Of a stretch of 64,000 bases of DNA, positions 48,056-56,822 are shown in pieces. Below the pieces are notes generated by a model that worked only from the letters and a program-made list of their open reading frames with translations, made no database searches and was not told the DNA's origin. The position numbers were made by a program, and so were the translations under genes. The first letter of the stretch is position 1. Each line of letters opens with the position of its first letter. The stretch lies in NCBI RefSeq assembly GCF_013072695.1, contig NZ_LXUK01000012.1:124546-188545 (forward strand), given 5' to 3'. The DNA is from Acinetobacter sp. Ac_5812 (GTDB lineage: Bacteria > Pseudomonadota > Gammaproteobacteria > Pseudomonadales > Moraxellaceae).

Positions 48056-48170
48056 TTGGCTATTTGGTGTTAATCATTACTAAACCCTTATTTACTCATT
48101 TTTTGCTGCGTGATAAATCTTGAGTTAGATAATTTTTACAGCACAGCTTTAAATCCAATGATGCGCATCA

Positions 48171-48199
48171 AAGGCAGGCTTAAACCTGCCTTTTTTATT
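48171..48199. terminator. Terminator between umuC and the LysR gene
   Basis: AAGGCAGG and CCTGCCTT pair around CTTAAA, followed by TTTTT. Convergent position suggests it serves umuC and, in the other direction, the LysR gene ending at 48205. Confidence 0.88.
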
Positions 48200-48204
48200 A
48201 CAAA

Positions 48205-49128
48205 TTAGTATTGTTGAAAATGTGAGGTTTTCAATTGAGGTGATAGCACCGTCACCAATTGATCAATCGCCAAACGTGTTTTTAATGCCATATAAGACAA
48301 ACTCGGCCAGACCACATGAATCGGGAAGTCGACACTGGAAAACTCGGGTAAGACTTGAACTAAACTGCCATCCTGCAGCTCTTTATGAATGAGCCAGTCA
48401 GGGAGCCATGCAATACCATGATGTGACAATACTGTATTTTTAATCGCCAACATATCATTTAACAACAATTTTGCTTGAGGTCTGATGGTGTACAGTTGTT
48501 TTTGTTCATCTTGAAGATGCCACTTCGGTGGGGACCCAGAATAAGGATAAGCAATGGCCGTGTGCTGTTGTAGATCATCCAAGTCCTTTATTGTGCCTGA
48601 TTGCTGTAGATATTCTAGCGTGGCACAGAGTAGCATTCGATGATCGCCTAGCTTTCTCGCAATCAAATGATGGCTATCTGGCAAAGCACCGATACGAATA
48701 GCTAAATCAAAACCATCTTCGACCAAATCGACAGTTCGGTCATTAAAAGAGAGTTCTACCTGCAAATCAGCATGCTGTTGTGCCAGTTCAATCATGATTG
48801 GGGCAACATAGAGTTGTCCAAACAGAACTGGGGCCGAAATTCTTAATAAGCCCGTTGCACTGATTTTACCCTGATCCAACAAGCTTTCAGCAGCATGGAT
48901 TTCTGCAATAGCACGCTGACTGTGTTCATAAAACAGGGTACCTTCGGCTGTTAAGCTGAGAGTTCGAGTGGTGCGCTTAAATAAAGTCACGCCCAAACGT
49001 TGTTCTAAACGCGCAATGCTCTTACTCACCGCCGAGCGGGTCAGATGTAGTTGTTCAGCAGCATTGCTAAAGCTTCCTGCCTCGACCACAGTCACAAAGA
49101 TTGAAATCGTACTCAGCTCAGTTTGCAT
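48205..49128 (-). CDS. LysR-type regulator divergent from azoR
   Basis: The 307-residue LTTR has the helix-turn-helix LSTISIFVTVVEAGSFSNAAEQLHLTRSAVSKSIARLEQRLGVTLFKRTTRTLSLT (about residues 4-60) and an effector domain (ISATGLLRISAPVLFGQLYVAPI). It is divergent from the azoreductase gene, separated by 98 bases, and is probably its regulator. ATG 49128 was chosen from the family N-terminus; the frame remains open to 49170. No clear ribosome-binding site was seen. Confidence 0.87.
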   Translation of the reverse strand: MQTELSTISIFVTVVEAGSFSNAAEQLHLTRSAVSKSIARLEQRLGVTLFKRTTRTLSLTAEGTLFYEHSQRAIAEIHAAESLLDQGKISATGLLRISAPVLFGQLYVAPIMIELAQQHADLQVELSFNDRTVDLVEDGFDLAIRIGALPDSHHLIARKLGDHRMLLCATLEYLQQSGTIKDLDDLQQHTAIAYPYSGSPPKWHLQDEQKQLYTIRPQAKLLLNDMLAIKNTVLSHHGIAWLPDWLIHKELQDGSLVQVLPEFSSVDFPIHVVWPSLSYMALKTRLAIDQLVTVLSPQLKTSHFQQY

Positions 49129-49226
49129 AATTGTAGAATTTGGGGAATCAATTGAATGAAATAGTATCACTACTGGAGATTAAAATGTAATAGTAAGATA
49201 GCTCTATCAAGATATGGAGAACAAAC

Positions 49227-49823
49227 ATGGCGAAAGTGTTGGTATTGAAATCAAGCATAATGGGTGATCAATCACAGACTAGCCGTTTGATCGATGCATT
49301 TTTAAAACAACGTGCAGAAACAGGCTTACAGGATGAAGTGATCATTCGTGATTTAACCATGCTTAACTTACCTGTACTAGATGCTGAGATTTTCCATGCA
49401 CTGCGTGGTGCGGAGCATGTTTCAGCACCGATACAAAAGATTGTCCAGTTATCGGATGAGTTGATTGCAGAACTTAAAGCAACGGATCTATTGTTAATCG
49501 GTGCGCCGATGTACAACCTGAATGTACCAACACAGTTGAAGAACTGGTTCGATTTGGTGGCGCGTGCTCGCCATACTTTTAGATATACCGAAACTTATCC
49601 TCAAGGTTTGGTTGAAGGTGTCAAGGCAATCGTGATGAGCAGCCGTGGTGGTATTCACCTTGGGCAGGTGACGGATGCAGTAACGCCTTATCTACAGTCC
49701 GTTTTGGGCTTAATGGGCATCCATGACGTGCGCTTCGTTTATGCGGAAGGTCTGGATATGCCTGCTTTAAAGGTGGATGCATTAAAAGATGCGCATCTAA
49801 AAGCCCAACAGGTTGCTGTTTAA
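49227..49823 (+). CDS. azoR: FMN-dependent NADH-azoreductase
   Basis: The 198-residue flavodoxin-fold enzyme matches AzoR. It begins AKVLVLKSSIMGDQSQTSRLIDAFLKQ (FMN-phosphate loop). It also has LLIGAPMYNLNVPTQLKNWFDLVARARHTFRYT, the quinone/azo substrate region, and VMSSRGGIHLG. It reduces azo dyes and quinones with NADH in the cytosol, usually as a quinone-detoxification enzyme. GATATGGAGAACAA precedes ATG 49227. It is divergently paired with a LysR gene, which suggests substrate-induced expression. Confidence 0.93.
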   Translation: MAKVLVLKSSIMGDQSQTSRLIDAFLKQRAETGLQDEVIIRDLTMLNLPVLDAEIFHALRGAEHVSAPIQKIVQLSDELIAELKATDLLLIGAPMYNLNVPTQLKNWFDLVARARHTFRYTETYPQGLVEGVKAIVMSSRGGIHLGQVTDAVTPYLQSVLGLMGIHDVRFVYAEGLDMPALKVDALKDAHLKAQQVAV

Positions 49824-49837
49824 AAAAATACCCCTTA

Positions 49838-49892
49838 CTACCGACACTTGGTAGGATCGGACACGCAGGGTGCCTGTTTGTCCGATTTTTTA
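49838..49892 (+). terminator. Tandem hairpin terminator after azoR
   Basis: A small stem CTACC/GGTAG (49838-49854) is followed by a longer one: ATCGGACA (49856-49863) pairs with TGTCCGAT (49879-49886). Inside it CAGG pairs with CCTG. The second hairpin is followed by six Ts, so it is the main terminator. Confidence 0.85.
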
Positions 49893-49983
49893 TGTTTAAA
49901 TGACCACTTTCTATCTCGTGATTGTGTTCAGTCAATTAAAAAGCCCCATGGAAATGAGGCTAAACATTGTTGAGAAAGTTTAA

Positions 49984-51105
49984 TTAGCGGATGTTATGCC
50001 ACCATTGTTTAAAGGGTTGCTGTTCATTATCCAGTTCAACCAACTCGCCAATCATAGGGGTGGCAAGGCGATATTTTCTATTTTTTGAATATTCGACAAT
50101 ACGGGTAATTGGTTCATCCCATGCGTGCTTGGCCAAACTGAATTTTGAATGATGTACAGGAATCATATTGCGTGCATTCAGTTCTTCAGTCGCTTGCGCC
50201 ACTTCATCCGGATGGCAATGCACAGAACGCCATGCGGCATCGTATTGACCATTTTCCATCAGCGCCCAATCAAAAGGACCGTATTTCTGTCCAATCTCGA
50301 TAAAGTGTTTGTCATAACCACCATCTCCCGTATAGAAAATCTTTTTATTGGGAGACTGAATCACGAAAGACACCCAAAGATTTTTGCCACCGTCAAAAGC
50401 CCGTCGAGAATCGTGATGCGTGGTTTCGGTAATAATGCTAATACCATCATCAAACTCGATTCGATCACCCCAATCTCTTTCGATCAGTTTATCTTTAGGA
50501 TAACCCCAGTACTCAAAATGTTCGCCCACACCTAGACCAGTAATGACATATTTGACTTTATCCTTGAGTTTGAGCGTCGTTTCATAATCCAGATGGTCAT
50601 AGTGATCATGCGAAATCAGTAGATAATCAATATTAGGTAACTCTTCAACGGTATAGATATCAGTCCCTTTATAGGCACGGGTGCCCCAAGGGAACGGAGA
50701 GGCTTTACCGCTCATGACTGGATCAATCAAAAAGGTTTTACCATGCAGTTGCATGAATACGGATGAGTGTCCAAACCAAATAATGACATCTTGTTTGGGA
50801 TCGAGGCTGAGCAAATTGGTTTTAATTGAGGGAATCGGATCAATTGGATTGCGATGAGGAATGGTTTTGATAAAGGTTTTGTAGAGTTCTACCGCGATAC
50901 TTGAACCTTCACTCATTCCAGATTTTTCGATCAGGTTACGGAATTGGCCTTGTCGATAATTGGGAGAGTTCTCGATCAATTGGAGGCGTTTACCAGAAGG
51001 GATTTTACCGAATAGGGGTTGTTGGGTATAGATGGCACTGCCAGCAATGAGCAGAACAACAGCGATAGCAAAAAGAATAAGCATAGAGAGCGTCAACCTT
51101 TTCAT
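49984..51105 (-). CDS. Membrane-anchored MBL-fold hydrolase (UlaG / NAPE-PLD-like)
   Basis: The 373-residue protein starts with an uncleaved membrane-type segment (about 4-27, LSMLILFAIAVVLLIAGSAIY). It is followed by an MBL-fold domain with SHDHYDHLDYET (His-x-His-x-Asp-His), the preceding VIWFGHSSVFMQLHGKTFLIDPVM and FDWALMENGQYDAAW. The shape is that of the NAPE-PLD/RomA group, often linked to phospholipid or phosphodiester hydrolysis; the substrate is unknown. ATG 51105 is preferred over the more upstream in-frame codon (51147). It ends 38 bases after convergent DNA. Confidence 0.84.
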   Translation of the reverse strand: MKRLTLSMLILFAIAVVLLIAGSAIYTQQPLFGKIPSGKRLQLIENSPNYRQGQFRNLIEKSGMSEGSSIAVELYKTFIKTIPHRNPIDPIPSIKTNLLSLDPKQDVIIWFGHSSVFMQLHGKTFLIDPVMSGKASPFPWGTRAYKGTDIYTVEELPNIDYLLISHDHYDHLDYETTLKLKDKVKYVITGLGVGEHFEYWGYPKDKLIERDWGDRIEFDDGISIITETTHHDSRRAFDGGKNLWVSFVIQSPNKKIFYTGDGGYDKHFIEIGQKYGPFDWALMENGQYDAAWRSVHCHPDEVAQATEELNARNMIPVHHSKFSLAKHAWDEPITRIVEYSKNRKYRLATPMIGELVELDNEQQPFKQWWHNIR

Positions 51106-51345
51106 TTGAGCATTCGATACAACAGTAATAAAAACTAAAAGCGACAAAATGATGAAATATTGTCTAAAAGTCGATGAATGAAAACTTGCTTATAGTTATT
51201 GAATACTTGCCTAAACCAACGAGAATCGAATTTGTATTGATGTGATTGAGCAAAAGGAAGTCATTTAGCGGGGCTTGGTTTATGCTAGACTATGTATTGT
51301 TACAGTGTTGCAAGTCACTGTGAGTCAAGACAACGAGTAGGTAAC

Positions 51346-51993
51346 ATGATCGGGCAGCAAAGAAACATATTGGCAACTTTAGGAATAGATGTTTGGATTC
51401 CTAGAGAAGTGGTATGTCAAAAAAATACTGCACCGAGCCTCTGGCGAGATCAAGTGGTTGAAGAAACCGCACAGCCGTTGATGCCGATATTAGATGTCGC
51501 ACCAACGCCACAAGAAATTCAAGTTGCATCGCGACAAACATTAGCGATCGCCGAAAAAGAAGCTCCTCAGCCTAAAGACATTATTGCAAAGCCTGCTGTT
51601 AAAGAAGTTGTTGCTGAAAAAGAACAAGTTGTGATTACAGCACAGATTCAAGCATTTGAACTACAAATGTATGTGCTGGAGAACTGCGCCATTTTATTAG
51701 CAAGTAGCCAGCTCAGCGATGCTCAACGCCAACTCTGGCAAAATATTCAAAAGGCAAAACTCGGGCAATATGCTGAATTGAAATGGCCATTTCCATTGAC
51801 TGCATTTCAAGAGAGCAGAGGATTGTCGTCTTATATCCAAGGTTTCCTGGATGCGACAGCAAATAACAAAAAAATATTATGCTTAGGTCAACTAGACTTT
51901 ATTCAGCATTTCAATATATTACATTTAGCGAGTTTAGAAGAAATGCTGGCTCAACCTGTATTGAAAAAACGGTTGTGGCAGCTCATGCAATAA
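51346..51993 (+). CDS. Possible DNA polymerase III psi (HolD-like) subunit
   Basis: The 215-residue protein has the layout of psi. A short N-terminal peptide (IGQQRNILATLGIDVWIPREVV) resembles the psi N-terminus that contacts the clamp loader. An Ala/Glu/Pro/Lys-rich linker (about 40-105) follows. The C-terminal half (FELQMYVLENCAILLASSQLSDAQRQLWQNI..., ending LHLASLEEMLAQPVLKKRLWQLMQ) resembles the psi core. Divergent psi proteins are known in Pseudomonas. E. coli HolD is shorter (137 residues). TAGGTAAC before ATG 51346 decides the start. A role in the clamp loader is inferred from pattern only. Confidence 0.55.
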   Translation: MIGQQRNILATLGIDVWIPREVVCQKNTAPSLWRDQVVEETAQPLMPILDVAPTPQEIQVASRQTLAIAEKEAPQPKDIIAKPAVKEVVAEKEQVVITAQIQAFELQMYVLENCAILLASSQLSDAQRQLWQNIQKAKLGQYAELKWPFPLTAFQESRGLSSYIQGFLDATANNKKILCLGQLDFIQHFNILHLASLEEMLAQPVLKKRLWQLMQ

Positions 51994-52009
51994 AAATCGG
52001 AATTTAATC

Positions 52010-52975
52010 ATGAAGAAAGTCGTTGTATTCAGCCAAATAGATCAGGACGTGATAGCGCAGTTACAGCAAGATTATCAGGTGGTGGTGCTCAATCCAAAGC
52101 TTGGTGATATCAATGAGCAGATTCGAACCGAAGTGGTGGATGCTGATGCCATGATTGGTGCAGGGCGTTTACTCAATGAGAGTAACTTAGCGCCTGCACA
52201 AAAACTTAAAATTATTTCGACCGTATCGGTTGGCTACGATAACTATGATGTCGACTATCTCAATCAAAAGAAAATTTGGCTTGCCAATACCCCACACGTA
52301 CTGACAGAAACAACTGCTGATCTTGCGTTTACTTTATTGCTCAGTGCCGCACGGCAAATTCCTTACTTAGATGCATGGACCAAACAAGGTCAATGGAAAC
52401 GAACCGTATCGACTGAACAATTTGGTGTGGATATTTTTGGTAAAACCTTGGGTATTATCGGTCTGGGGAATATTGGTGCTGCCATTGCCCGTCGTGGTTT
52501 TTATGGTTTCAATATGAATATTTTGTACCATAACCGCCGTGAAAAAATTGAAGTAGCGCAAGCTTTCAATGCACAATATCGCGACTTAGACCAGTTATTG
52601 CAACAATCTGATTTTATTGTGGTTGCAGTCGATTTAAATAGTGAATCAAAAGCACTGATTAGTGTAGAACAGTTTGAGTTGATGCAAAAACATGCGGTCT
52701 TCGTCAATATTGCACGAGGGTCTGTGGTCGATGAAAATGCTTTAATCGAAGCCTTACAACAACATAAAATTTTTGCTGCGGGATTGGATGTTTATGCCAA
52801 AGAACCGTTGCAAAGCTCTCCCTTATTTGAACTGGCAAATGCAGTCACCGTACCACATTTAGGTTCAGCGACAGCTGAAACACGCCAGAAAATGGTGAAG
52901 CTGGCTTATCAGAATTTGATTGATGCCTTAGAGGATCGTACACCTCGCTATTTAGTGAATCCGAAGTTTGAATAA
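52010..52975 (+). CDS. D-2-hydroxyacid dehydrogenase (glyoxylate/hydroxypyruvate reductase, GhrB-like)
   Basis: The 321-residue protein has the NAD(P)-binding domain (about 105-285) with GKTLGIIGLGNIGAAIARRGFYGFNM. The catalytic Arg is in VFVNIARGSVVDENALIEAL. The Glu is in GLDVYAKEPL and the His in VTVPHLGSATAETRQKM. An NADP preference is suggested by NRREK after the second beta strand. It reduces glyoxylate or hydroxypyruvate, or oxidises D-glycerate. It is 16 bases downstream of the HolD-like gene, probably cotranscribed. Confidence 0.9.
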   Translation: MKKVVVFSQIDQDVIAQLQQDYQVVVLNPKLGDINEQIRTEVVDADAMIGAGRLLNESNLAPAQKLKIISTVSVGYDNYDVDYLNQKKIWLANTPHVLTETTADLAFTLLLSAARQIPYLDAWTKQGQWKRTVSTEQFGVDIFGKTLGIIGLGNIGAAIARRGFYGFNMNILYHNRREKIEVAQAFNAQYRDLDQLLQQSDFIVVAVDLNSESKALISVEQFELMQKHAVFVNIARGSVVDENALIEALQQHKIFAAGLDVYAKEPLQSSPLFELANAVTVPHLGSATAETRQKMVKLAYQNLIDALEDRTPRYLVNPKFE

Positions 52976-53086
52976 TTGCTTACAATGCTGACCATTTGAT
53001 TGCTGCATTATTGTGCGGCTCCATCTTTTTAAGTTGATTAATATTGGTACACTTGCGCCCTTTGTGACTTCGTCTTGGGGTGTCTG

Positions 53087-53674
53087 GTGTTCGAGAAATT
53101 AGCTGAACAAAGTTTGGGTTTAATGGGTTGGGAAATTGACAATCATTGGGATTTAAATATTGACCAATGTGTGATGATTGCTGCCCCGCACACCAGCAAT
53201 TGGGATGCGCTCTATGCCCGTTTGGCATTGAAGGCTTTGGGTGTTAATGTTCGTCTCACCATCAAAGACAGTTATATGAAATTGCCATTTGGTCCTTTTG
53301 TGCGTGCCATGGGGGGGATCGGCATTGATCGTCGTGCCAAGCATGAAGGTCAAGAACGTCCAAGTATGGTTCAATTGATGAGTGATCTGTTTAAAACTCA
53401 TCCTAAGTTAGTCATGCTGGTGACCCCAGAAGGGACACGTGCTAAACAAGAACAATGGAAAACTGGTTTTTATCATGTCGCAATAACAGCTGGTGTGCCG
53501 ATTGCGCTCGCGTATATGGACTATGCCAAGAAAAAAACAGGTGTAGGAAAAATTGTTTATCCTACAGGGGATTATGAAAAGGATATGACCGAGATCATGT
53601 CTTTTTATGCCACGATCAATGCGAAATTCCCAGAGAAATTTAGTGTCGATCAGCGTTACGTCGCGGCAGAGTAA
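53087..53674 (+). CDS. PlsC-like lysophospholipid acyltransferase
   Basis: The 195-residue protein has the acyltransferase motif I HTSNWD (H-x4-D form), the motif II-like GIGIDRRAKH and the motif III TPEGTR. A predicted amphipathic N-terminus may touch the membrane. It transfers an acyl chain to lysophosphatidic acid or another lysophospholipid. The start is taken at GTG 53087, because GGGGTG precedes it; a TTG at 53075 is the only other in-frame option. It is 111 bases after the dehydrogenase and is followed by a terminator. Confidence 0.85.
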   Translation: MFEKLAEQSLGLMGWEIDNHWDLNIDQCVMIAAPHTSNWDALYARLALKALGVNVRLTIKDSYMKLPFGPFVRAMGGIGIDRRAKHEGQERPSMVQLMSDLFKTHPKLVMLVTPEGTRAKQEQWKTGFYHVAITAGVPIALAYMDYAKKKTGVGKIVYPTGDYEKDMTEIMSFYATINAKFPEKFSVDQRYVAAE

Positions 53675-53702
53675 TTCATTCACTTGCAAAAATCATAAAG
53701 TC

Positions 53703-53726
53703 AGGCAGGATTTTCCTGCCTTTTAT
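53703..53726 (+). terminator. Terminator after the PlsC-like gene
   Basis: AGGCAGG and CCTGCCT pair around ATTTT and are followed by TTTTA, 28 bases after the stop codon. Confidence 0.82.
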
Positions 53727-53799
53727 AACACTTTGTTGCAATTTTCTCCTTTTTTCAATGCTATATTAAATTTCTTTATTAAAATCATAGAGAAACCAC

Positions 53800-55242
53800 T
53801 TGAGATCGTTCCTGCTCGCCTGTGGCCTTTTCGCCACCACTCAACTGAGTCACACTGAGGTTTTTTTGCCTGCGCATAGTGCTGGGCAAACAGAAGTGCC
53901 TGAAATTGGCAGCGGTATAGGTTTACTCGATCAGCAAAAAGAAAAATTTATCGGTGAGAAAGTGTATCGCGAAGTGCATCGTCAAATGCCAACGATACAA
54001 GATGCATGGTTGGAAGATCAGTTCTTGCAGGTCTTTTCAGGCATTTTAAGCCAGACCCAACTTGGTCAACCGATTGGTTTAGTCATTATCAAAGACCCCC
54101 AAATTAATGCCTTTGCCGTTCCTGGTGGTCTATTTGCCTTGAATACAGGTTTGATTACTTCAGCTAAGAATATGGATGAGATTGCAGGGGTCATGGCGCA
54201 TGAGATTGCGCACGTTGCACAGCGTCACTATAGCCGTTCTCAAGAAGCATTTAAGGGGCAGGGCTTGCTCGCATTGGCGGGAATTCTTGTTGGGGCTGCT
54301 ATTGCATCTCAAGCCGATGGCAATGCGGGTGCAGCGGTCATGATGGGGACTCAAGCGGCATTGATGGATAAGCAGTTGAGTTATAGTCGTAATCAGGAGC
54401 GTGAAGCGGATCGTATCGGTATGCAGTTTATGTATTCCGCAGGTTATAACCCACAGAGCATGGCAGATTATTTTGAAACCATGCATCGTGCCACCAGCCG
54501 TGTTAGCTTCTTACCAGACTTTTGGTTTACCCATCCTTTAACCACCGAGCGTATGAGTGAAGCACGTTTGCGTGCCAATCAATTACCGAAAGTGAAATCA
54601 AAAATTTATGATCTCGATTTTGAAATTTTAAAACTCTACACTTTGGTGATTTCAAATCAGGCCACAGAAATCCAATTGCAGTCACTGGCGAATCAAAAGA
54701 ATACTGCCGCTCAATTGGCATTGAGCAAGTTCTATCTTGAACAAGGTGATTATGCACAAGCACAAGCCAATTTGGATTTAGTGAAGCCGAAACTCAAGAA
54801 TCATGTGTTAATTCCTTTGATCCAAACTGATATTTATTTGGGTCAAAATAAGTTGGATCAGGCCTATGCCACAATTAATCCGATTCAGAAGACCATGCCG
54901 GAGAATAGAGCCTTGTCCTATAAGTTGGCGGAAGTTCTGATTCGCCAAGGGCAAGTTGCACAGGCACAAACTTTGGTACAGCGCTTTATCCATAAAAACC
55001 AACGTGATATAGAAGGCTGGCAATTACTGCAACAAGCCACCAATTTAGATAAAAGTTCACCATTACAAGCAGTCAATGTATTAGGTTATCGTGCAGAGGC
55101 AGAGTATTGGTCGGGTTACGAAGAAAATGCAATTAAGTCGATGCTACACGCACAACGGTTGGCTAAAGGCAATATTGCGATGTCAGCCAAGATAGATGCG
55201 CGTTTAAAACAGATGCAAGATGAGCGCCGTATGCGACTCTAA
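53800..55242 (+). CDS. M48-family periplasmic metalloprotease with TPR (BepA/YfgC-like)
   Basis: The 480-residue protein has a signal-type N-terminus (about 1-28). An M48 protease domain (about 60-260) carries the zinc motif HEIAH (His134, Glu135, His138) and the third ligand in NQEREADRIG. A C-terminal TPR region follows (about 285-460). BepA-type proteases control assembly and degradation of outer-membrane LptD and other barrels, linking this gene to the LOS genes at 5.7-9.1 kb. The start is a TTG at 53800; an in-frame TAG four codons upstream leaves no longer option. Confidence 0.88.
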   Translation: MRSFLLACGLFATTQLSHTEVFLPAHSAGQTEVPEIGSGIGLLDQQKEKFIGEKVYREVHRQMPTIQDAWLEDQFLQVFSGILSQTQLGQPIGLVIIKDPQINAFAVPGGLFALNTGLITSAKNMDEIAGVMAHEIAHVAQRHYSRSQEAFKGQGLLALAGILVGAAIASQADGNAGAAVMMGTQAALMDKQLSYSRNQEREADRIGMQFMYSAGYNPQSMADYFETMHRATSRVSFLPDFWFTHPLTTERMSEARLRANQLPKVKSKIYDLDFEILKLYTLVISNQATEIQLQSLANQKNTAAQLALSKFYLEQGDYAQAQANLDLVKPKLKNHVLIPLIQTDIYLGQNKLDQAYATINPIQKTMPENRALSYKLAEVLIRQGQVAQAQTLVQRFIHKNQRDIEGWQLLQQATNLDKSSPLQAVNVLGYRAEAEYWSGYEENAIKSMLHAQRLAKGNIAMSAKIDARLKQMQDERRMRL

Positions 55243-55272
55243 TCCCGATTAAAATAATTCAAGGAAAGACAC

Positions 55273-55638
55273 ATGATTCAAGGGCAATGTTTGTGCGGTG
55301 CAGTGCGGTATCAATATCATGGAGAAATTGAAAACAGCATTTTATGTTATTGCAGCCATTGCCAACAGGCACAAGGTTCAATTGCAGGGTGGAACAGTCC
55401 AATTGAGCAAAGCAAATTTGAGCTAATTTCTGGGAAAGAACAACTTAAAGAATATTTTCATACAGTCAACAAGGCGCGTGTATTTTGTCAAAACTGTGCC
55501 AGTCCACTCTATTCTTATCGAAAGGATTTGCCTGATGTAATTCGTTTGCGACTCGGTACTGTGACAGCAGGAGAGATACCTGCACCGACAGAAGAATTTT
55601 TTCTGGAGCATAAACCAAAGTTTATTGAATTAAGATAA
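55273..55638 (+). CDS. GFA-family (glutathione-dependent formaldehyde-activating / CENP-V) protein
   Basis: The 121-residue protein has the zinc-binding pattern of the GFA family: CxCG at residues 6-9 (QCLCGAVRY), a C-x-C-x2-C set at 25-30 (CYCSHC), and two further cysteines (VFCQNCASPLYSY). Members bind zinc and some act on S-hydroxymethylglutathione; most have unproven activity. AAGGAAAGACAC precedes the ATG. It is 30 bases downstream of the BepA-like gene and may be cotranscribed. It is cytosolic, as it has no signal peptide. Confidence 0.88.
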   Translation: MIQGQCLCGAVRYQYHGEIENSILCYCSHCQQAQGSIAGWNSPIEQSKFELISGKEQLKEYFHTVNKARVFCQNCASPLYSYRKDLPDVIRLRLGTVTAGEIPAPTEEFFLEHKPKFIELR

Positions 55639-55678
55639 GATGACGAGTGTAAGGATCTGCTGAGAAGTTAAAACATTT

Positions 55679-56038
55679 ATGAAGAAAATTTTAGTTTTTA
55701 TTTTTGCGATAAGCAGTGTGGGGATTAGCTCAGCAGCATCAATTGAGCAATATGCAAACTCGGTGGATAAAATTCGTGGTGTATATGCACAGGATATCCG
55801 TAGCTTTTTACGGAGTCTGAATCCACAAATCTCACAATTTACGCCTGAGCAGCAAGCAAAGTATTGTCAGATTAATCAGCGTTATATTCAGGATATGTCA
55901 GATGCGATTGAGCAAAACCGCTCATCATTACCGCAACAGTACGCAAGTATGACTAAACAGGATTTAATCAAGCAGGTAGTTGAATCAAAAGAAATGCAAA
56001 TGCTGGCGAAATATAATGTTCAGTGTGATTTTAAATAG
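55679..56038 (+). CDS. Small secreted protein of unknown function
   Basis: The 119-residue protein begins with a Sec signal peptide (MKKILVFIFAISSVGISSAA, cleavage near residue 20). The mature part is helical-looking, with two cysteines (Cys84-region KYCQIN and the end VQCDFK) that could form a disulfide. No known domain was recognised. It precedes the Hint-domain gene by 60 bases. A TGAGAAGTTAAAACA sequence precedes the ATG. Whether it is linked functionally to the Hint gene is unknown. Confidence 0.6.
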   Translation: MKKILVFIFAISSVGISSAASIEQYANSVDKIRGVYAQDIRSFLRSLNPQISQFTPEQQAKYCQINQRYIQDMSDAIEQNRSSLPQQYASMTKQDLIKQVVESKEMQMLAKYNVQCDFK

Positions 56039-56048
56039 GAGTAGCCGT

Positions 56049-56076
56049 TGGGTTCATTGTTGAAATGAATTCAATT
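56049..56076 (+). repeat. Upstream copy of a 28-bp direct repeat around the Hint gene
   Basis: This copy begins TGGGTTCATTGTTGAAATGA and differs from the downstream copy (56756-56783) at one of 28 positions. Read in frame it encodes W-V-H-C-stop, the last residues of the Hint gene, but here the codons before it do not look like a Hint protein. The spacing between copies is 707 bases. Confidence 0.92.
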
Positions 56077-56098
56077 TTAAGAATAAGAGAATAAAAAA

Positions 56099-56770
56099 AT
56101 GGCAGGATTTGTTGCGGGGACATTGGTACATACCGAAAGAGGTTTAGTTCCAATTCAGGAGATTAAAGTTGGGGATCGGGTGTTGTCCCGTTCTGAATGG
56201 GGGAGAAAAGATGCGCTAACTGAATATAAACATGTAACTAGAGCTTTCTGTTCAGGGGACGATACAATTGTTCAAATACCTCATATTAGAGAATCAAACC
56301 CTGATTTAATCAATATTCTATATATGACAGATCATTATTCAGTTTGGCTCGAGAATAAAAAAGAATGGAGTGCTGCAATTGATTTAGTTACATCAGATAA
56401 ATTAGGTTTCATAAATAGTGATGATTTCTCTTATGTTTGGAAGCCATCTGAAGTATTTAGATTACGTTTAGGTGAGAATACAAGCAATTATGGTGCTTGT
56501 AATGGTCTTGGCGAAGAGTTTAAGTATGGCAGTAGTGTTTTACTATTTGATGGTGGTGAACTATGCACTTTCAATATTGATGATTATGGATATTGTGATC
56601 AGAAATATGTTGATGGTTTTACAAAAAGTAAAATTTTAAAAAATAATATTTTAGAAAATAAGCTTGAACGTCTTGCGATAGGAAGATTTAAACTTCCTGT
56701 ATATAATATTGAACTGGAAGATTATCAGACGTTTTTTGTTAGTAAAACGGGATTATGGGTTCATTGTTGA
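56099..56770 (+). CDS. Stand-alone Hint-domain protein (polymorphic-toxin type), nucleophile missing
   Basis: The 223-residue protein is almost entirely a Hint (hedgehog/intein) fold. Block A is MAGFVAGTLVHTERGLVPIQEIKVGDRVLS, a middle block has MTDHYSVWL and WSAAIDL, and block F/G is VYNIELEDYQTFFVSKTGLWVHC. Active Hint domains have Cys directly before the F-V-A-G-T and end HN-C. Here the position is Gly3 and the end is HC, so self-splicing is unlikely. Polymorphic toxins use Hint to release a C-terminal toxin; neither delivery nor toxin region is present. It is flanked by direct repeats that include its last codons, suggesting a cassette moved or duplicated by recombination. The DNA is AT-rich. 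Confidence 0.8.
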   Translation: MAGFVAGTLVHTERGLVPIQEIKVGDRVLSRSEWGRKDALTEYKHVTRAFCSGDDTIVQIPHIRESNPDLINILYMTDHYSVWLENKKEWSAAIDLVTSDKLGFINSDDFSYVWKPSEVFRLRLGENTSNYGACNGLGEEFKYGSSVLLFDGGELCTFNIDDYGYCDQKYVDGFTKSKILKNNILENKLERLAIGRFKLPVYNIELEDYQTFFVSKTGLWVHC

Positions 56771-56783
56771 AATGAATCCAATT
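56756..56783 (+). repeat. Downstream copy of the 28-bp direct repeat
   Basis: This copy covers the last five codons of the Hint gene (W-V-H-C-stop) and the first 13 bases after it. It is 27/28 identical to the copy at 56049-56076. The single difference is C for T near the end. Confidence 0.92.
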
Positions 56784-56822
56784 ATTTAATAAAGCGAAAT
56801 ATAGAAAGGAGAGTTAAGCGGC

